Shown here: positions 44,276 to 56,449 of the stretch, piece by piece | How the letters are laid out: each line of letters begins with the position of its first letter | Position numbering within the stretch: position 1 is the first letter of the stretch | Source: Trichostrongylus colubriformis | Taxonomy: Eukaryota > Nematoda > Chromadorea > Rhabditida > Trichostrongylidae | NCBI GenBank assembly: GCA_963978905.1 | Contig: OZ022257.1 | Location: forward strand, 15,581,664-15,645,663 | Reading direction: 5' to 3' | Length of the DNA: 64,000 nt | Notes under the pieces: model-generated | Databases searched by the model: none | Told to the model about the DNA's origin: nothing | The model's input: only the letters and a program-made list of their open reading frames with translations | Program-made: the position numbers and the translations under genes

Positions 44276-44307
44276 CTGGTTGGGATCCCAAGAAACTGCA
44301 CTATTTA

Positions 44308-45407
44308 CCCTAAAGTCTGATAGATAAGTCCGCCCGCACGCGGTGTCGCGCGCGGCAGCGGCGAACGCAGGCGCTCTTCAAAGAACACAGGATCGCGATG
44401 CACCCTTCATTATTAGAAACGACGGAATTGTAGACACTGTCTGTTCAACTTCATTTCTAATATCTAAAAATACCACGTAGCAGAATCTTCGTTTAACCCG
44501 TGTAACAATGATCACTCATCTTAAATTTTCTACGCAATCTCCATTTCATCGTCACAAACATCCATAACAATAAAATTCTCACTTATCTCATTTAACAATG
44601 ACTCTTGGTTTAAGGCCCTTAAGAAGCTGTTGACAATCGTCTCCTCAGAAATTGAGTAGAAACGTCGCAAACTAAAGCAGCTACCTTTTCGTAGCTCAGC
44701 TTCGAGCTTGTCAGCGATTGTGTATGACTTTCTCCTAAGCATCGAGCTCTTCAAAACATCTGAGTGACTCTATCGTTAATGGAAGGATGACGACGAGAAT
44801 AGCAAGAAGGATGATTAACTCACTGGGTCGGCGTACGCAAGGGTGCGTTAAAAGTCGCTCTACGTGAATTTATCAGTGAAATCTTACGGAAGCAATTTTA
44901 TTTTTCCTCCCGTATACTGCTTATCATAAGTTGTTCAGGTATTTCAAAGGGCTCGATGATTAAAAGGAAGGCTTACATCAGGTGCGAAAACTTGACGCGG
45001 CAAGCAGAAGCGCGTTCAGCAGGGGAGAAATAAGGTAAAAGGCGCATTTCTCGAGGCTTTGTGCACCATTATCATAACCGACACAAGGAAAAGTTCTTAT
45101 TCAGCCGCTATTTTATCGCCAAAACCATCGTTGCATTGAAACCCCCGTTGAACAACGATTCTCCTCTCATTCGTTCACTTTCCTCTGCCAACTGTAAAGT
45201 TTCCGTGTTCACCTTTCGTACAACCCCAACTTTACTTGCTACTCCTTCTATAATAACAAATATAATAAACAGTACAATATAAATATTAATACAACCCACA
45301 AATCATAGCCTCCTAAGTTTCCTTCACCTCTGGTTCTTTGAAGACTGCGGTCGCCTGTGCCACGCGCGACACCGCGTGCGGGCGGACTTATCTATCAGAC
45401 TTTAGGG
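44308..45407 (-). mobile_element. pogo-like TA element with 45-bp perfect TIRs
   Basis: The TIRs start CCCTAAAGTCTGATAGATAA and are identical for 45 bases. TA flanks both sides (44306-44307, 45408-45409). A short minus-strand frame (44754-44530) joins RRKSYTIADKLEA, which resembles the start of pogo/Tigger transposases, to ISEETIVNSFLRAL and an acidic end resembling their C-terminus. That would make it an internal deletion derivative. The element boundaries are sure; the pogo assignment is tentative. Confidence 0.75.
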
Positions 45408-45627
45408 TACTCAAAGCATTCCCATCAGCATCCATGTCGATGTGGTTCAAGGAGTGATTGTTGGATAACACACCAGTTTGGCTATAAAGTTGTAACCGAG
45501 GGTAATCTGGCCCTCAAACAACGAATGTAACTTTCACTGGACGTGGAACAGCGTGGCACCCGCATCAAAACGGGATGGATCACCAAATCACCAGCTTCGA
45601 ACGCTGATTATAACTGTGAAAATTAAA

Positions 45628-46197
45628 ATTGCTGAACGGCATTCTAAAGTGCGTTACGAGGGGTCAAAGTTTCAAGTCCAACTTCAGAAAATTGGGGGTG
45701 GCGAGTGGGTAAAGTGGTAGTACTTTTTGAATTTTCTTCGACAAAATTCCTGCAACCCGAATGAGATGATCTACACACACCTGTTACACCTGCCCATCGC
45801 ACTAAACATACGAAACAAGCGTCAAATAAGAGCAATTCCTAGGCAAGGGTCAACCTCGAATTGGCTAAAAACTTGCCTCCTAGGGTAATTTGACTCCCTG
45901 AACACAAAATCACACTGCTTTCGCACAAGAAGGACTGGCTCGCGCGTTATGGGCTTCCGAACGCGGCATTCTTTATTCAAGTAAACGTTAGACTATGAAA
46001 CGCATAATGCAAAATAATTTTCACCGCAGAGAGCAAACCCTGGATCCCTTTTCTGCAGGTCCGGAACACCACCAGTGAGCCACGGTGGCCGTTGCTAGCC
46101 TCGCAACGTCCGTGCTGATGGCAAAGTGCCTCGCCAGTGAGGTGTCACAGGCAAAGATTGACCTCTGGTAACTCGCTTTAGAATGCCGTTCAGCAAT
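45628..46197. mobile_element. Foldback element X3, relative of X1 and X2
   Basis: Terminal inverted repeats of about 22 bp (ATTGCTGAACGGCATTCTAA) bound a 570-bp unit. Its core (45650-45960) aligns with X2 15940-16300, sharing CTGCCCATCGCACTAAA-like sequence, CCTAGGCAAGGGTCAAC and GGGTAATTTGACTCCCTGAA. It ends with a minus-strand tRNA-like module. The target duplication is unclear. Confidence 0.75.
46023..46088 (-). other. tRNA-like module in X3
   Basis: On the minus strand TGGCTCACTGGTGG is followed about 30 bases later by CAGGGTTTGCTCTCTGCGG, the same module as 15604-15674 in X2 (both share a GACCTGCAG or GATCTGCAG spacer). Its B box is degenerate. Confidence 0.45.
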
Positions 46198-46924
46198 GTT
46201 GGTTTCCACAGTTAAATCAGCGTTCGAAGCTCTATCGATCCATCCGGGTCTCATTTCAAAGATCCACGGTCAGTTGAAACCCCTTTCCTAGTTAGCTGAG
46301 CAACACATCACTAATCCAAGCCTCTGGATCAACGTCAGGACAGTCGAAGTGGGATGAGGCGAGGAGTGGACGGTCGCAATTTATAACACGCAGTCTTTCA
46401 CGGGAGGATAGCCAAGGCACTCGTTGTGTTGGGCGGCACAATTTGCGGGGGCGGTGACCCGATTCAAATGTCCTGGCACCTACTCCAAATACCATGACGC
46501 GACTGCGGAGCTGTATTTCACCTACCTACTGCTTTTGGTGGACGACACATAGCCTGCTTTGGTGCCCTGGAAGCATTCCACCAGATTTTTTCGCATGTCT
46601 GCTCTTTTTGTCGAACTACTGCGAAGTCGAAGATTTTCGATTTATCAGTGAGGGTTCAAGTGGGTACAATGGCAATGTCCTTTGGAAGGAGAAGCGGATG
46701 TCACTTGACGTCATGATTTTCATAATTGCAGTTCAGCTAATACCCACGCATTTTCGTGCACTCCCCTTTTATAAGTGTACGATTATTATTAGGTTGTAGA
46801 CAATTGTAACAATTGATATTAAGTACTGATAAATACACATAATTTCAGCACAGGGTTGCACATAATTTTAACGTCATTTTCTTCGAAGGTTTTTTGTGAA
46901 TCACCTGAAAGGGTGCGGGTGGGG

Positions 46925-47100
46925 TATATATAAGGTGGACTGCCAGTAATACTGATACTTCATTTGACTTTTTCCAAACCCATAAAATTGCTACAAAAAT
47001 GACCATATTTCGATATGGGCTTTGGTCGCTTCTTCTTCACACGCACCGTGTGGACAGTAACGTAACCGGAAGCCTAATGGCAGTCGACCCTACGTGTTAA
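46925..47100 (+). promoter_or_regulatory. TATA-like box with small ORF downstream
   Basis: TATATATAA at 46925-46933 lies 66 bases before an ATG at 46999 in a good nematode start context (CAAAAATGA). The frame is 33 codons (MTIFRYGLWSLLLHTHRV at the start) and ends at 47100; a possible donor (ACA, GTAACG) lies at about 47057. It could be a promoter with a first exon, possibly for the gene starting at 47600, or chance. Confidence 0.25.
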
Positions 47101-47599
47101 ACCTCCCTCGAAACAATTCTTCATTTCATTCCTCTCTCTCTCGATTTCAAATAATCTCTCAGAATATTTTTCGAATTTCTGTCCGTCTTAGCAGGTGAAT
47201 CTAAATAAGGACATATGGATGTGGATATTGATGTCTGTATTCTGGTGGAGCAGTCAGACGTGAAAAAGAAAAACATGGCAAAAATGCTGCAAAATTTTCC
47301 TACTACCCAATATTAGATATTGCTTCCTATATTATTACAAGTCGCATGCAAATTGCATTGAATTCCGTGCAAAGACTCGTGTATAATTCGGTAAATCTGC
47401 CGCACCCTGGAACACTTATTACACCTTACTATTGTATTAGTATATCAGATCACTAGGTCCTCCGCACTCGATTTTCGGCAATCTGTAGCTCTTTCGTCGA
47501 AGCGCTTTTCTTCAACTTCAACTTCGTTTCTACCGCGCATCGACTTTCTGAAGCCTGGAGCTATCCTGAAGTTGTGTCAGTACATCCGATTTCCAGCAC

Positions 47600-50500
47600 A
47601 TGACTTCGCAACAACTGTTGTTCCTTGCCGTCGTCTCGTTCGCGATTTGCATAGAATCCAGCGCTCTTATGGATCGAAGTCTAGCAACGCCGTTGGAGCC
47701 ACAAGAAGGGTGCGTTGTCAACTTGCCGTTTTTTTGAGTTTTAATGTGACCCATATTTTCTTCGCTGGCAGTTCTTACCACAGTCCACAGACGAAAGATG
47801 GGGTTGTATTTGGCTTACTGCAAAATGATATCGTAGATATCACCTGAAATCACTGTCTCTTGTCTCTTCCCTTTTGCCTCTACCTGATCTTTTCTCTCTG
47901 TGTCCCTCACAAAATGGGATCGTAGGGTCACGCAGTAGCAGAGAACAGAGAAAGCAGCGAGAGCCTGAATTTCAGCGCTACGCAGGACTTTTTCACATTT
48001 TTTTCTCGCCTGCCACTTAGCATCTCCAGTTTAATTTTCACATACAAAACGCATACAAGTTTATTGGATTTTTTTGTGAATCGAAGGCATTTAAAAAAAG
48101 ACTGCTAAAAAAAGATACTTGCATAGCATAGTGGTTGGATATTCAGATACTTGGATGCTCGTTGTTAGCCGATGACCTTCAGCGACGAGCACACGCTTCC
48201 CTGCTTCTTTTGATGGTCCTGGGTGGCTTGTGCCCACTACTGGTCGGCATCTCTCTGGAGTTGCTTCAGGGAATCCCTCTATCGTGTTACAGGATGGCCA
48301 AGTGTGCGCTTCACATCCAGTAGGTACTAGAACGTGATGCGAGTAGACCACCGATCGCTCGCGGGTCTGACCACGTGTCCGGCCCATCGATTCTTTGCGT
48401 TCCACGCATTCGTTGCGGAGTCGCGGATGCCAGAAATCAAGCTCACTCCTAAGCTGTCAAGCTGATGCTTCCCTGCTCCCATGCTCCTGCTGATTATGCG
48501 CGTCTCAACATCGGCCTGGACATCTTGTTCTCTGTCTATGTCTCGGACGCGTAGCAGAGTGCAGGCAGTACCGTAGACTCAAAAAGTCAGCTCCTACCTT
48601 TTTGTCTGAGATTAGGTGGGCCGTCTCTTTGATACTTTCCATTGCCGCACATGCGCATCTCTTGCGTTTCATGACGCTGTGCGGAACTTGTTACCCATGG
48701 AAATAAGACGGTCGAGGTAGACATAGCAGTCGGTGTCCGGTAATAAGGTGCCTCCAAGTGCATATGACCTCAGTCTTTCTTCGATTCATGGTCGGGCCAA
48801 TATTTCGACTTCGTCTAGTCTGCTGTAGCCCTGCTTGGCTTTGACTGATTAGGACGATGTCGTCTGTCTAGCGTAAATTGGATGCTTCTTTCCGTCGACG
48901 GTAATACCTCTGTCGTTCCAGTCCAGTTGCAGCATCGCGTGTTTGAGTAAGGTGCCGTAGCTCTCGTTGGAACATGCGGATGGTGGTGAGTGTGCCCGTG
49001 TCACATTGTTCAAGCAAGTTGATGTAACACAAGCGACGCCTGCATGGTATAGTGCGTTCCATACTAAGCGCAGTTCCACATTGTCGAATGCCTCTGCATA
49101 GCTGATGAAGCAGAGGACTCCGGTTTATACTCCTTAACGCGTTCGACCAGCTGGATGACGGTGTGGATATGGTCCATACAGCAAAAGCTACTGCGGAACT
49201 CACAATCAGCCCGTTCCACTGGTTGATTTCGTCCAGCTGTCTCTCGATTCGTTCGAAATGACTTTCGTGAATACCTTGTGTGGCTGCAATAGGGCAGTAA
49301 TTCTTCATTGAGTCGAGCTCGCCTTCCTTGAACAGAAAGACCGTGTTTGACGTTCTCCACTGCTCCGAGATTTCTTGCGGGCTCAGGTACTTTTTATGGC
49401 GCCTGGTGAGCTGCTTTATGATGGTGCAAGACTCTGACTTCAAGAAGTACACCGCCATGATGCCCGGTTCCGGTGCCTTCCTTGGCTTCAACTGACGTAG
49501 AGCGTGTTCCACCTCCCCCTCTTATATCGGTGGAGCCACATCTGTGCTGGTGTAGGGGTGCAGGAAGCCGCTGTACTCGATCGGTAAAGGGCCTTGTAGT
49601 AGTCGATTGCAATCTCGTCGATCCTTATTCTTGTTGTCTGAGGTCGTCCCATTGCGTCCCCTATGACCGTGGTGATTGAGAGAGAGTCGTTGATGTCGAA
49701 CATCGTTCGAAGCTCGTTCTCGCTTCGCCTCTTCCTTCAGTCGAGCGGCTTGTAGCGCTGAGTTGACTCCTTCACAGCGATGAGGCACGTTTCGTCTATC
49801 GTAGCACGCTCCAGTAGTGTGGACGCAGGTCACGGGAAATAGCAGTTCGTTGAAAAGAGTTAGCGAGCCTTGTCGTTGATCCTGCTCTTCAAGTCCGCAC
49901 CTGCTGTCATAGCCGAGTCAGTCACCTGCTGTCATAGGCAATGCAGAGGCCGTTCCACAAGCAAATCATAGTATTGAGACAAGTAGGGTGCCTCCTGCCA
50001 TGTGTAGTGAACAGCAGCCGCTTCCATGGCACCGGCGTTGTACTGCGGCAGCCGCATGGGGCAAGATGGAGGTGATCTCATTTGCGGAGTTCCGCTCGAA
50101 GGCGGAATTTAGCTTTGACAAGCCTATGGTCACTGCCGGTGCGGAATGCATCCACAAAGCCGACATCGAGCAGACTCCACTTCCTGTTGGTAATAAAGTG
50201 GCCGATTTCACTGTGAACTGTTGCGTTCGAGCTCTCCACGTCCATCGTCGTTCTTCCTTTTTTATGAAGAAGCTGTTTCCGCGGGAGTGCACTGCTAGAG
50301 AAAGTTCATCGAACGTTCTCCATCCTCGTCAGTATCTCGAGTTCCATGTGGCCCACACGTTGTGTCGTCGGCTTCTACTCATGGATTAGTATTACTCATG
50401 CATTAAAAACTCTGACAATGCACTTGTGGCAGGAACGCTCTTCCCTTGTCGCCCCTTTCAGCTCTTTGTAGAACATGCCCGTTTTTCCATCCGCTGCCAT

Positions 50501-52553
50501 AGACGTTGACGCATAGCATTTTATGATGCCGACAGAGGTGCGCTTGTCAATCCAATGGAAAAGGATGGCTATTAGCGGGTCAATCACCTCGGTTGGATCG
50601 ACTGGGTGCTCGATCGATGGTGGACGAGAAGTCCGGCTCCACCGATATTTCTTCCAATGAGCTTGGCTCCAGCGACAAGCAAATGGCCATCCTGGTCTTC
50701 TCGATGATTGTTTCTTCAGCCTTCGTCTCCCGGAGAGCGATAATATCGAAGCGCAGCCTCTCCACGAACCGCGCTACTCTCCATTAGTGCGGTCTGGTCA
50801 GCCGTTGAGGCGATGGTGCAGCGGTTGAAAATACACGTCCGTAAACGATCCTCATGTTTCGACGGTCTTTGGTCCTGTGCATTACAAATCCTGTGGCGGT
50901 TTTTGTCTCAAGGTCCTTCCAGATCGCCGTTTGCTTCGGTGCATTTAGAGCTCGTGCTTTCATCTGCGCTGCTCGGGACCCTCTATGTGCGTGTTGTGGC
51001 GCAGGTACCGAACCTCGGGTAGCCAACCCTTTGAGGCATGAGTACCCACTGTAGACGGTCCACCGTTTCGCCCCATAGCCGCTTCGAGGTTAAAGGTAGG
51101 ATTAGAGGGGAATAGCATAGTATCTGACTAAATTTCAGATTTCCCGGTCACGTAGCCTTGAGACCCGACTACACGTTTTGGAATATTGTCAAGATGTTGC
51201 GGAACTTCATGGACTCGAACGAGGCTAGGCAAGTCCGTAGTGAAAGTAAGTCACTTTCTCTGTTGATCAAATTAAGAACCCCATCAACTGATAACAGGCG
51301 ATACGTGTTTTCTCTGTTTATGTTTTGGTCTTCAAAAACAATCCATTTTATCGTCGCTAGAAAGGACTTGGCAAATGAAAGCAGAAATAAACTTGATGGA
51401 ATCTAGTAATATAAAAAGTGATTGAAATCCAGTCATATGAAAATAGTCTGCTCACCCATAAACGATTTTCTATCTTCGACGCTGAAACCAAACGCGTTAA
51501 GGAAATAACAAAGCATCAACTTACAACTATTGATTAGAAGCTTTTGATTTTTGTAGCTGCTGATTTTCGACACAGCACATGAAGCGGATGTTTTTACAAG
51601 AATGCTGATTTATGGGCAAAGGCCAGTCTGAAATGGAGCTCATTCCAACGGGGCCCCTCTCAAGAATCAATAACTTCGAAATCATTATCTTCTTAAGCTT
51701 TCAGCTACACGGTTCGATGACGATATTAGCTAACCGCCCCATACTTTACACGTGTGGGCATTATAGAAAGACAAGCTATGGAGATGGGGACAAGTTCGGG
51801 ATGGGTAGGGCACGATACAACAAGTAAGGAGCATACATGAGCCAAATCAAACTCGTCCAGTTAAGCTCTGGACGGTGCGTGCACTGAGAATTGTGGTATT
51901 CGGATCGGAAATGCTACGAAAATCGTCTCAACTAGGGGAAAAGATGGAGAGAGGTTAACCATGAGTTTCTAAAAGTCAACAAAAAGGTTTGAGCACTGTG
52001 GGCGGAACGCGCCCCGGAAGGGCGGTCCCTAAAACAAAAATTTACAACTCGGTTCCAACACAACCTTGAGACCAGGAAAAATCGATAGCAATGACCTCGA
52101 ATACATCCAAAATGAGCGGAAACCCGTCCACATTGGGCAGAGCGTGCAACCTTTTTTATGAAGAGTGCTGACTGCAAAAATTGGAATTCGTTTCTAAAAT
52201 GACCAAGAAGCTCCTAGAACAGTACTGTGCGATAGTCCAACTGGTTACTAATATCATAAATAAATATTCAGCCCCGCGGGAAGAAAGGTGCCGATTTCCC
52301 ATCCAATTCCTTATTGAATCTGGATTATTGTAGAGCAAAACAGAAATATTCATCCATCGAAAATCGTGTCAGAATACCGGGCGATTTGGCCGAGGAAACC
52401 TGAGGAAACGTTCGCAGAAAATTTGATGAGCACTGATTTGATGGTTACTGATCAGTTGACTATGTGTTCCCGTTACTAACGCCGTTCCTTTCAGATTTGT
52501 CTGGCCCACGTGAATTGCGATCGCTACGTCCGAAGTTCTTCTATTCTATTTGA
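47600..52553 (+). CDS. Predicted 91-residue secreted protein, three exons
   Basis: Exons 47600-47709, 51139-51245 and 52495-52553 join in phase. The ATG lies three bases after GATTTCCAG, the usual place of a spliced-leader acceptor. Residues 1-22 form a signal peptide (QQLLFLAVVSFAICI core, likely cleavage after SSA). The donor after exon 1 is GTGCGT. Exon 2 follows AAATTTCAG and ends at GTAAGT (core RPDYTFWNIVKMLRNFMDS). Exon 3 follows CCTTTCAG and ends RSLRPKFFYSI. AATAAA lies at 52628. There is no cysteine after the signal peptide, so a peptide precursor is possible but no amidation or dibasic site is evident. An alternative second exon, 47772-47847 after a 62-base intron, gives 61 residues ending LLQNDIVDIT. 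I recognise no family. Confidence 0.5.
48130..51085 (-). pseudogene. Non-LTR retrotransposon (LINE), decayed, minus strand
   Basis: Reading the minus strand downward: endonuclease remnants at 50765-50580 (ERLRFDIIALRETKAEETII) and about 50300-50100; a linker to about 49520; and reverse transcriptase from 49512 with ALRQLKPRKAPEPGIMAVYF, EQWRTSNTVFLFKEGELD, NYCPIA and RIERQLDE. Further pieces follow, such as RSSFCCMDHIHTVIQLVER and YINLLEQCDTGT, to WNDRGITVDGKK near 48900. The C-terminal part (about 48400-48160) shows RWAGHVVRP-like sequence in shifted frames. It has many frameshifts and stops. It lies within the first intron of the model at 47600-52553, antisense to it. Confidence 0.85.
51697..51770 (+). 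repeat. Fragment of the S repeat tail
   Basis: AAGCTTTCAGCTACACGGTT and CGTGTGGGCAT match 57773-57832 and the complement of 39275-39340. Only this part is present; no tRNA-like arm follows. Confidence 0.65.
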
Positions 52554-52627
52554 GCATTCATTCTTATCTCAATCTGTGATATGGTCATATCAGTTGAAGT
52601 CTTGCACGATTTCTGGGGATACTAGAC

Positions 52628-52633
52628 AATAAA
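52628..52633 (+). promoter_or_regulatory. AATAAA poly(A) signal
   Basis: AATAAA lies 75 bases after the stop codon of the 47600-52553 model, a normal distance for a nematode 3' UTR. Confidence 0.55.
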
Positions 52634-52639
52634 CATCGG

Positions 52640-55316
52640 ACACCTGCTTGTTCAGTTGCGGTTCAAAAAGCTTTCCTATTCACTGACAAACGATTTCGTG
52701 CCGTTACAACTGGAATCCGACTGCATTCAACATCTTTTTAGTAAGCCTGCAAATGTATTTACTGATTTTTTTTATTACACTCAGCGGTGCGCCATACGTC
52801 TAGAGAAGCTGATCATTACAAACGCGCATTCCTAAAATCAAAAAGAAAGGAACCATAAAAGCACCAAAAGAGTTAGGCGGATATGGGTGTGTACCAGAGC
52901 CAAGGACATGTTACCGGTAAGCCATGTTGTAGTGCGAGAAGGTTGCTTTCTCCGTGGGTAGCCGTTGAAGGGGTTCACTGCTAGATCCTGATTCGGACGC
53001 AGACTGACGACAGCACTAAGGCATGTTAGCAACTTAACGAGTTACGAACGGATTGTGAACGAATTAGGAAGTGGTCATATAATCTGGTGAGACATGTTGA
53101 AAGTAGTCTAAATCATACTCACTTCTTATCTCTCTACCATCTCCCTTGTCCGTTACTCCGAACTAGCAATCCGGACAGAAACAGCAGAATCAAGGAAATC
53201 AGACATAAAACGAAAATCTCAATAACTAGAAATCAAACAAGAAAAAAGAGATGAAGAAAACATATAAAAACGTATCGCGACCTTCCCTCCACCAAGAGGC
53301 GAAACAGAGTAGCTAAAAAAATCATACCAGCTCAAATTGATCTCCTCACCCGTTTTTTGCTTATTTTTTGGAAACTTTGAGCGGTAGAAAGCCATAACGC
53401 GCAAGAGCGTTTTGAGACTGCATCACTGTCTCAAAGGGTTTTGGTGGTTCTTTCGTCTGCTGTCATAAGTTTATTTTGCTACAATTTACAAACATTCAGT
53501 AAAGTATATCACAACTATGTACAGGAGGGTGCGAGGACTAACTAATCTTTTACGACGACATTGTGTGAGCCCATCTCTATTGCTTCCATTTCCTATTTTC
53601 CAGGATTACTTCGCTCCTAGAGTGGGTCCTCGAGGGACAAAAAGACTTGCCTAGCACTCTCTCCCCGCTATCGCCTATTACTGTATCCTAGTACCGGCGA
53701 CCCACTTAGGTCATCGTCATACCGGACCAAGGAGAGCCGCAGCGCTCGACCGAGCTCCTTCCTCACTCTAGCCCTGTCGAATGCGCCGCCTCCAATTTAC
53801 CCTTGGCGCTGGCATGCTTAGCGATGAGTCATCGTGAGCTCCGTTTCACGACAAAGCGGAAGACACTCGCCTAAGGGATGGGCCGTTTGTGGACGAACCT
53901 CAACGCCCTCCCACCAATGATTATCTATTACGTTTCGAGGGGAAGGTGGCAAACACCCTTGGAGCTCTCAATACTCGTCGCTAGTACGTTGATGAGTATT
54001 GACGCAGCTTTCGACATATCTTTGGCATAGGTGAACTCTATTTATGACACAATTGCTTTCTACCGATGAACTATCAAAATCAACACGTTGACGACCGCGC
54101 GTTTTTTCGCGAGTCTGCCACGTGGGACATCGCGCACTCGCCCATGCCAAGAATTGGTCGCAGCATTAGGGTTTTTGATACTACCTTTCCAGACCCGCTG
54201 AATTTTGCGCGTACCTTGAGCGCTAATACAAAGTAGTGAGCGCTGCGAAACTTTAGATACTCCTTGAGAACTTGAATTAGGGATTATTGCATGTGGTGAT
54301 GGGAAGTGCTTAACCAGGTGATGGGCATGGGGAAGAAGTCGACGTCTCGCCAATGTAAATATCTGGACTAAGAATTGAATGGCCACAAATCTCCTAACTG
54401 ACAACGGATTCCTGCGACTACTTCGCAGAGCTGAATGCTAGTTTTAACGACCTGTTGGTCGACAGCGATGATAACATACCTGTGCTGGATGACGATACAA
54501 AGCATGAAAAAAACTTGTTGAAAAGATATAAGTGTACCATTCTCACCCTAGATACCCTTGTACATGTTGATCAAAATTAACTATTTGTGGACTTCAAATC
54601 AGTTGAAAAAAAGTAGTTTTCTGTGCTGCATCCCAGCATCGGGACGCAATATCGCCAACGTGTTAATCGAGTTAGAAATGGCTACATAATTCGGGCTGGA
54701 AGTGATATGTACATAGCGCACTTTAGGAGGTTGGCCAATGCTAAATATGTGGTTCGGCACTTGTAGGCAGGTTTTGCAACTCCTTTGAAATTTCAGCGAT
54801 TCCTTCACTACCACTTTTCGTAGTTTTGTCACCCTATCACAACTTTGCAGGCTTCCGCATTATTGTGCAAATCTTTTCGAGATGAATATTTCGCCTTTCA
54901 GGCCTAGCACCGATTATTCGCTCTCCCTAGTAGATGCTTGTAATACATTCGACTGTTTACTTCTCATGAATATAGCATAGTACTGGCCGTCACAGTTTTC
55001 AGATGTTCCCTTCTTATTTTTTCTCCTTTATAGAAAGAGGGCATGCAAAACGGTCTGTAGCACTACTCAGTCCATATGAATTATTGATTGAATTTTCCAT
55101 ATGAATAGTTTACTCTTCGGCCAATCAAACCATGCCGAGTGTTAAAAGAGTAGTTTATCCTTGCCCTCTAATATAAACTGAAAATTTTTGTGGATCATGG
55201 CGCATCCCACAACGAGGTCGGCCAAGACTTACGCCCCCCCCCCCCGTTAGTCTCCTGAGAGCGAAGGATGTGTACTGGAAGCATCTGAGACACAGTTTTT
55301 CTAGAAAACCTTAAAG
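52640..55316. other. No gene recognised; likely repeat at 53.54-53.96 kb
   Basis: 53540-53960 is noticeably more GC-rich than its neighbours and carries no frame. It looks like a dispersed repeat or the 3' region of one, read on the minus strand. A minus-strand frame at 54404-54060 is open but has no motif. Around 55228-55243 there is a run of C. Confidence 0.4.
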
Positions 55317-55317
55317 A

Positions 55318-55509
55318 CATCAGGATGGGGTAATTTTGGCTTACGGTAAAACAGACGTAGTGTGGACGAGCTTGAGTGGTCGCCATTGCACAAACTCGCC
55401 AATATGACGCCTTGGCATGGTGCCAAAAGAAGATGATTCTAATATAGATTTGTTTTTTCCTTTTAGTTTTTACTTTGTTCTCTCTTATATTGTTTCTAGA
55501 TGTACTCAC
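55318..55509 (-). repeat. Dispersed repeat, copy 2
   Basis: The complement of this stretch aligns with 32340-32545. Confidence 0.7.
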
Positions 55510-55761
55510 GGGTCAGATAAAGTCGGGAGAGGGGGGGGGGGGAGACGCAAGATTTTCACCCACGTCAAGACTTCTTTCCCTTCCTAGGGTGAGGCTAAAG
55601 CAGATGAGACCTATGCTTTGACAGATGCTTTTTAATGTGGGAGAAGGAGATATCAATTTTAGCCTAAGCCTAGTAAGGGAAAGGAGCTTCGACGTCGACG
55701 CAAAGTTGCGTCTCCCCCCACCCCCCTTCCCCCCCCCCCCCCCCCCGACTTTATTTGACCC
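55510..55761. mobile_element. 252-bp foldback MITE with homopolymer G/C arms
   Basis: Left GGGTCAGATAAAGTCGGGAG and right GACTTTATTTGACCC are inverted ends. Both arms then contain runs of G (55531-55542) or C (55714-55746) before AGACGCAA or its complement. No clear target duplication. Confidence 0.8.
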
Positions 55762-56447
55762 TTCTGAGATTTTCAGGTATAGAAATGCACATAGAAATGC
55801 ACAATTAAGAAGATCCATAAGTAAACAAGTAAAATATGTCACTAGAGAACAGTAAAGAGGAAATAATTCAAAAATAAGGTTACATCAGGCCGGAGACAAG
55901 CTTTTAAACGAACGAACGTGGCTCGGCCACGGAAGCTTGCAGTTCGGACGGAAGCGCGCCCTGTAGCGCGTTTTTCAACGCCGGTTTCGTTACACATTGT
56001 ATCTACCGAACCCATATGTTTGTATTCAGACGCCATTGTTTTCTTAAACGTTATTCCGCCCTTGCCCCCCTCCCGGTGCCTTTAACGGAAAAATTCCTTC
56101 CGACTAACTTCCCTCAATATATCTTTTTTTTTGTCGAGATATGGTGCAGTTCAAGTAGTCATCAGAAAGCGGCAACCTCTTAGATTCCCCACCGAAAATC
56201 CTCTCATATGGTCTCATCACATAAGGCAAAACCTCAAAAATCACTCACAAGGTAATGTTTGGAGGAAGTTGCGGCCATTTGAAGTGAAGCACTTCAAAAT
56301 CCTTCCAAATTTTCTTCGACTGAATTAGCATACAGACAACTACGCAGCCATTAGGGAAACCAAGTAGCCAATAGATCAGGCGAAGGGAGTTATTATGAGA
56401 ACAGCTCACACTACTTTAGAAAGGTGAGTTTTTGTTCAAGCGGAAAG
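55762..56447. other. No gene recognised
   Basis: Nothing coding or structured is recognised between the MITE and the mariner copy; a 12-bp direct repeat (ATAGAAATGCAC) occurs at about 55779-55802. Confidence 0.5.
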
Positions 56448-56449
56448 TA

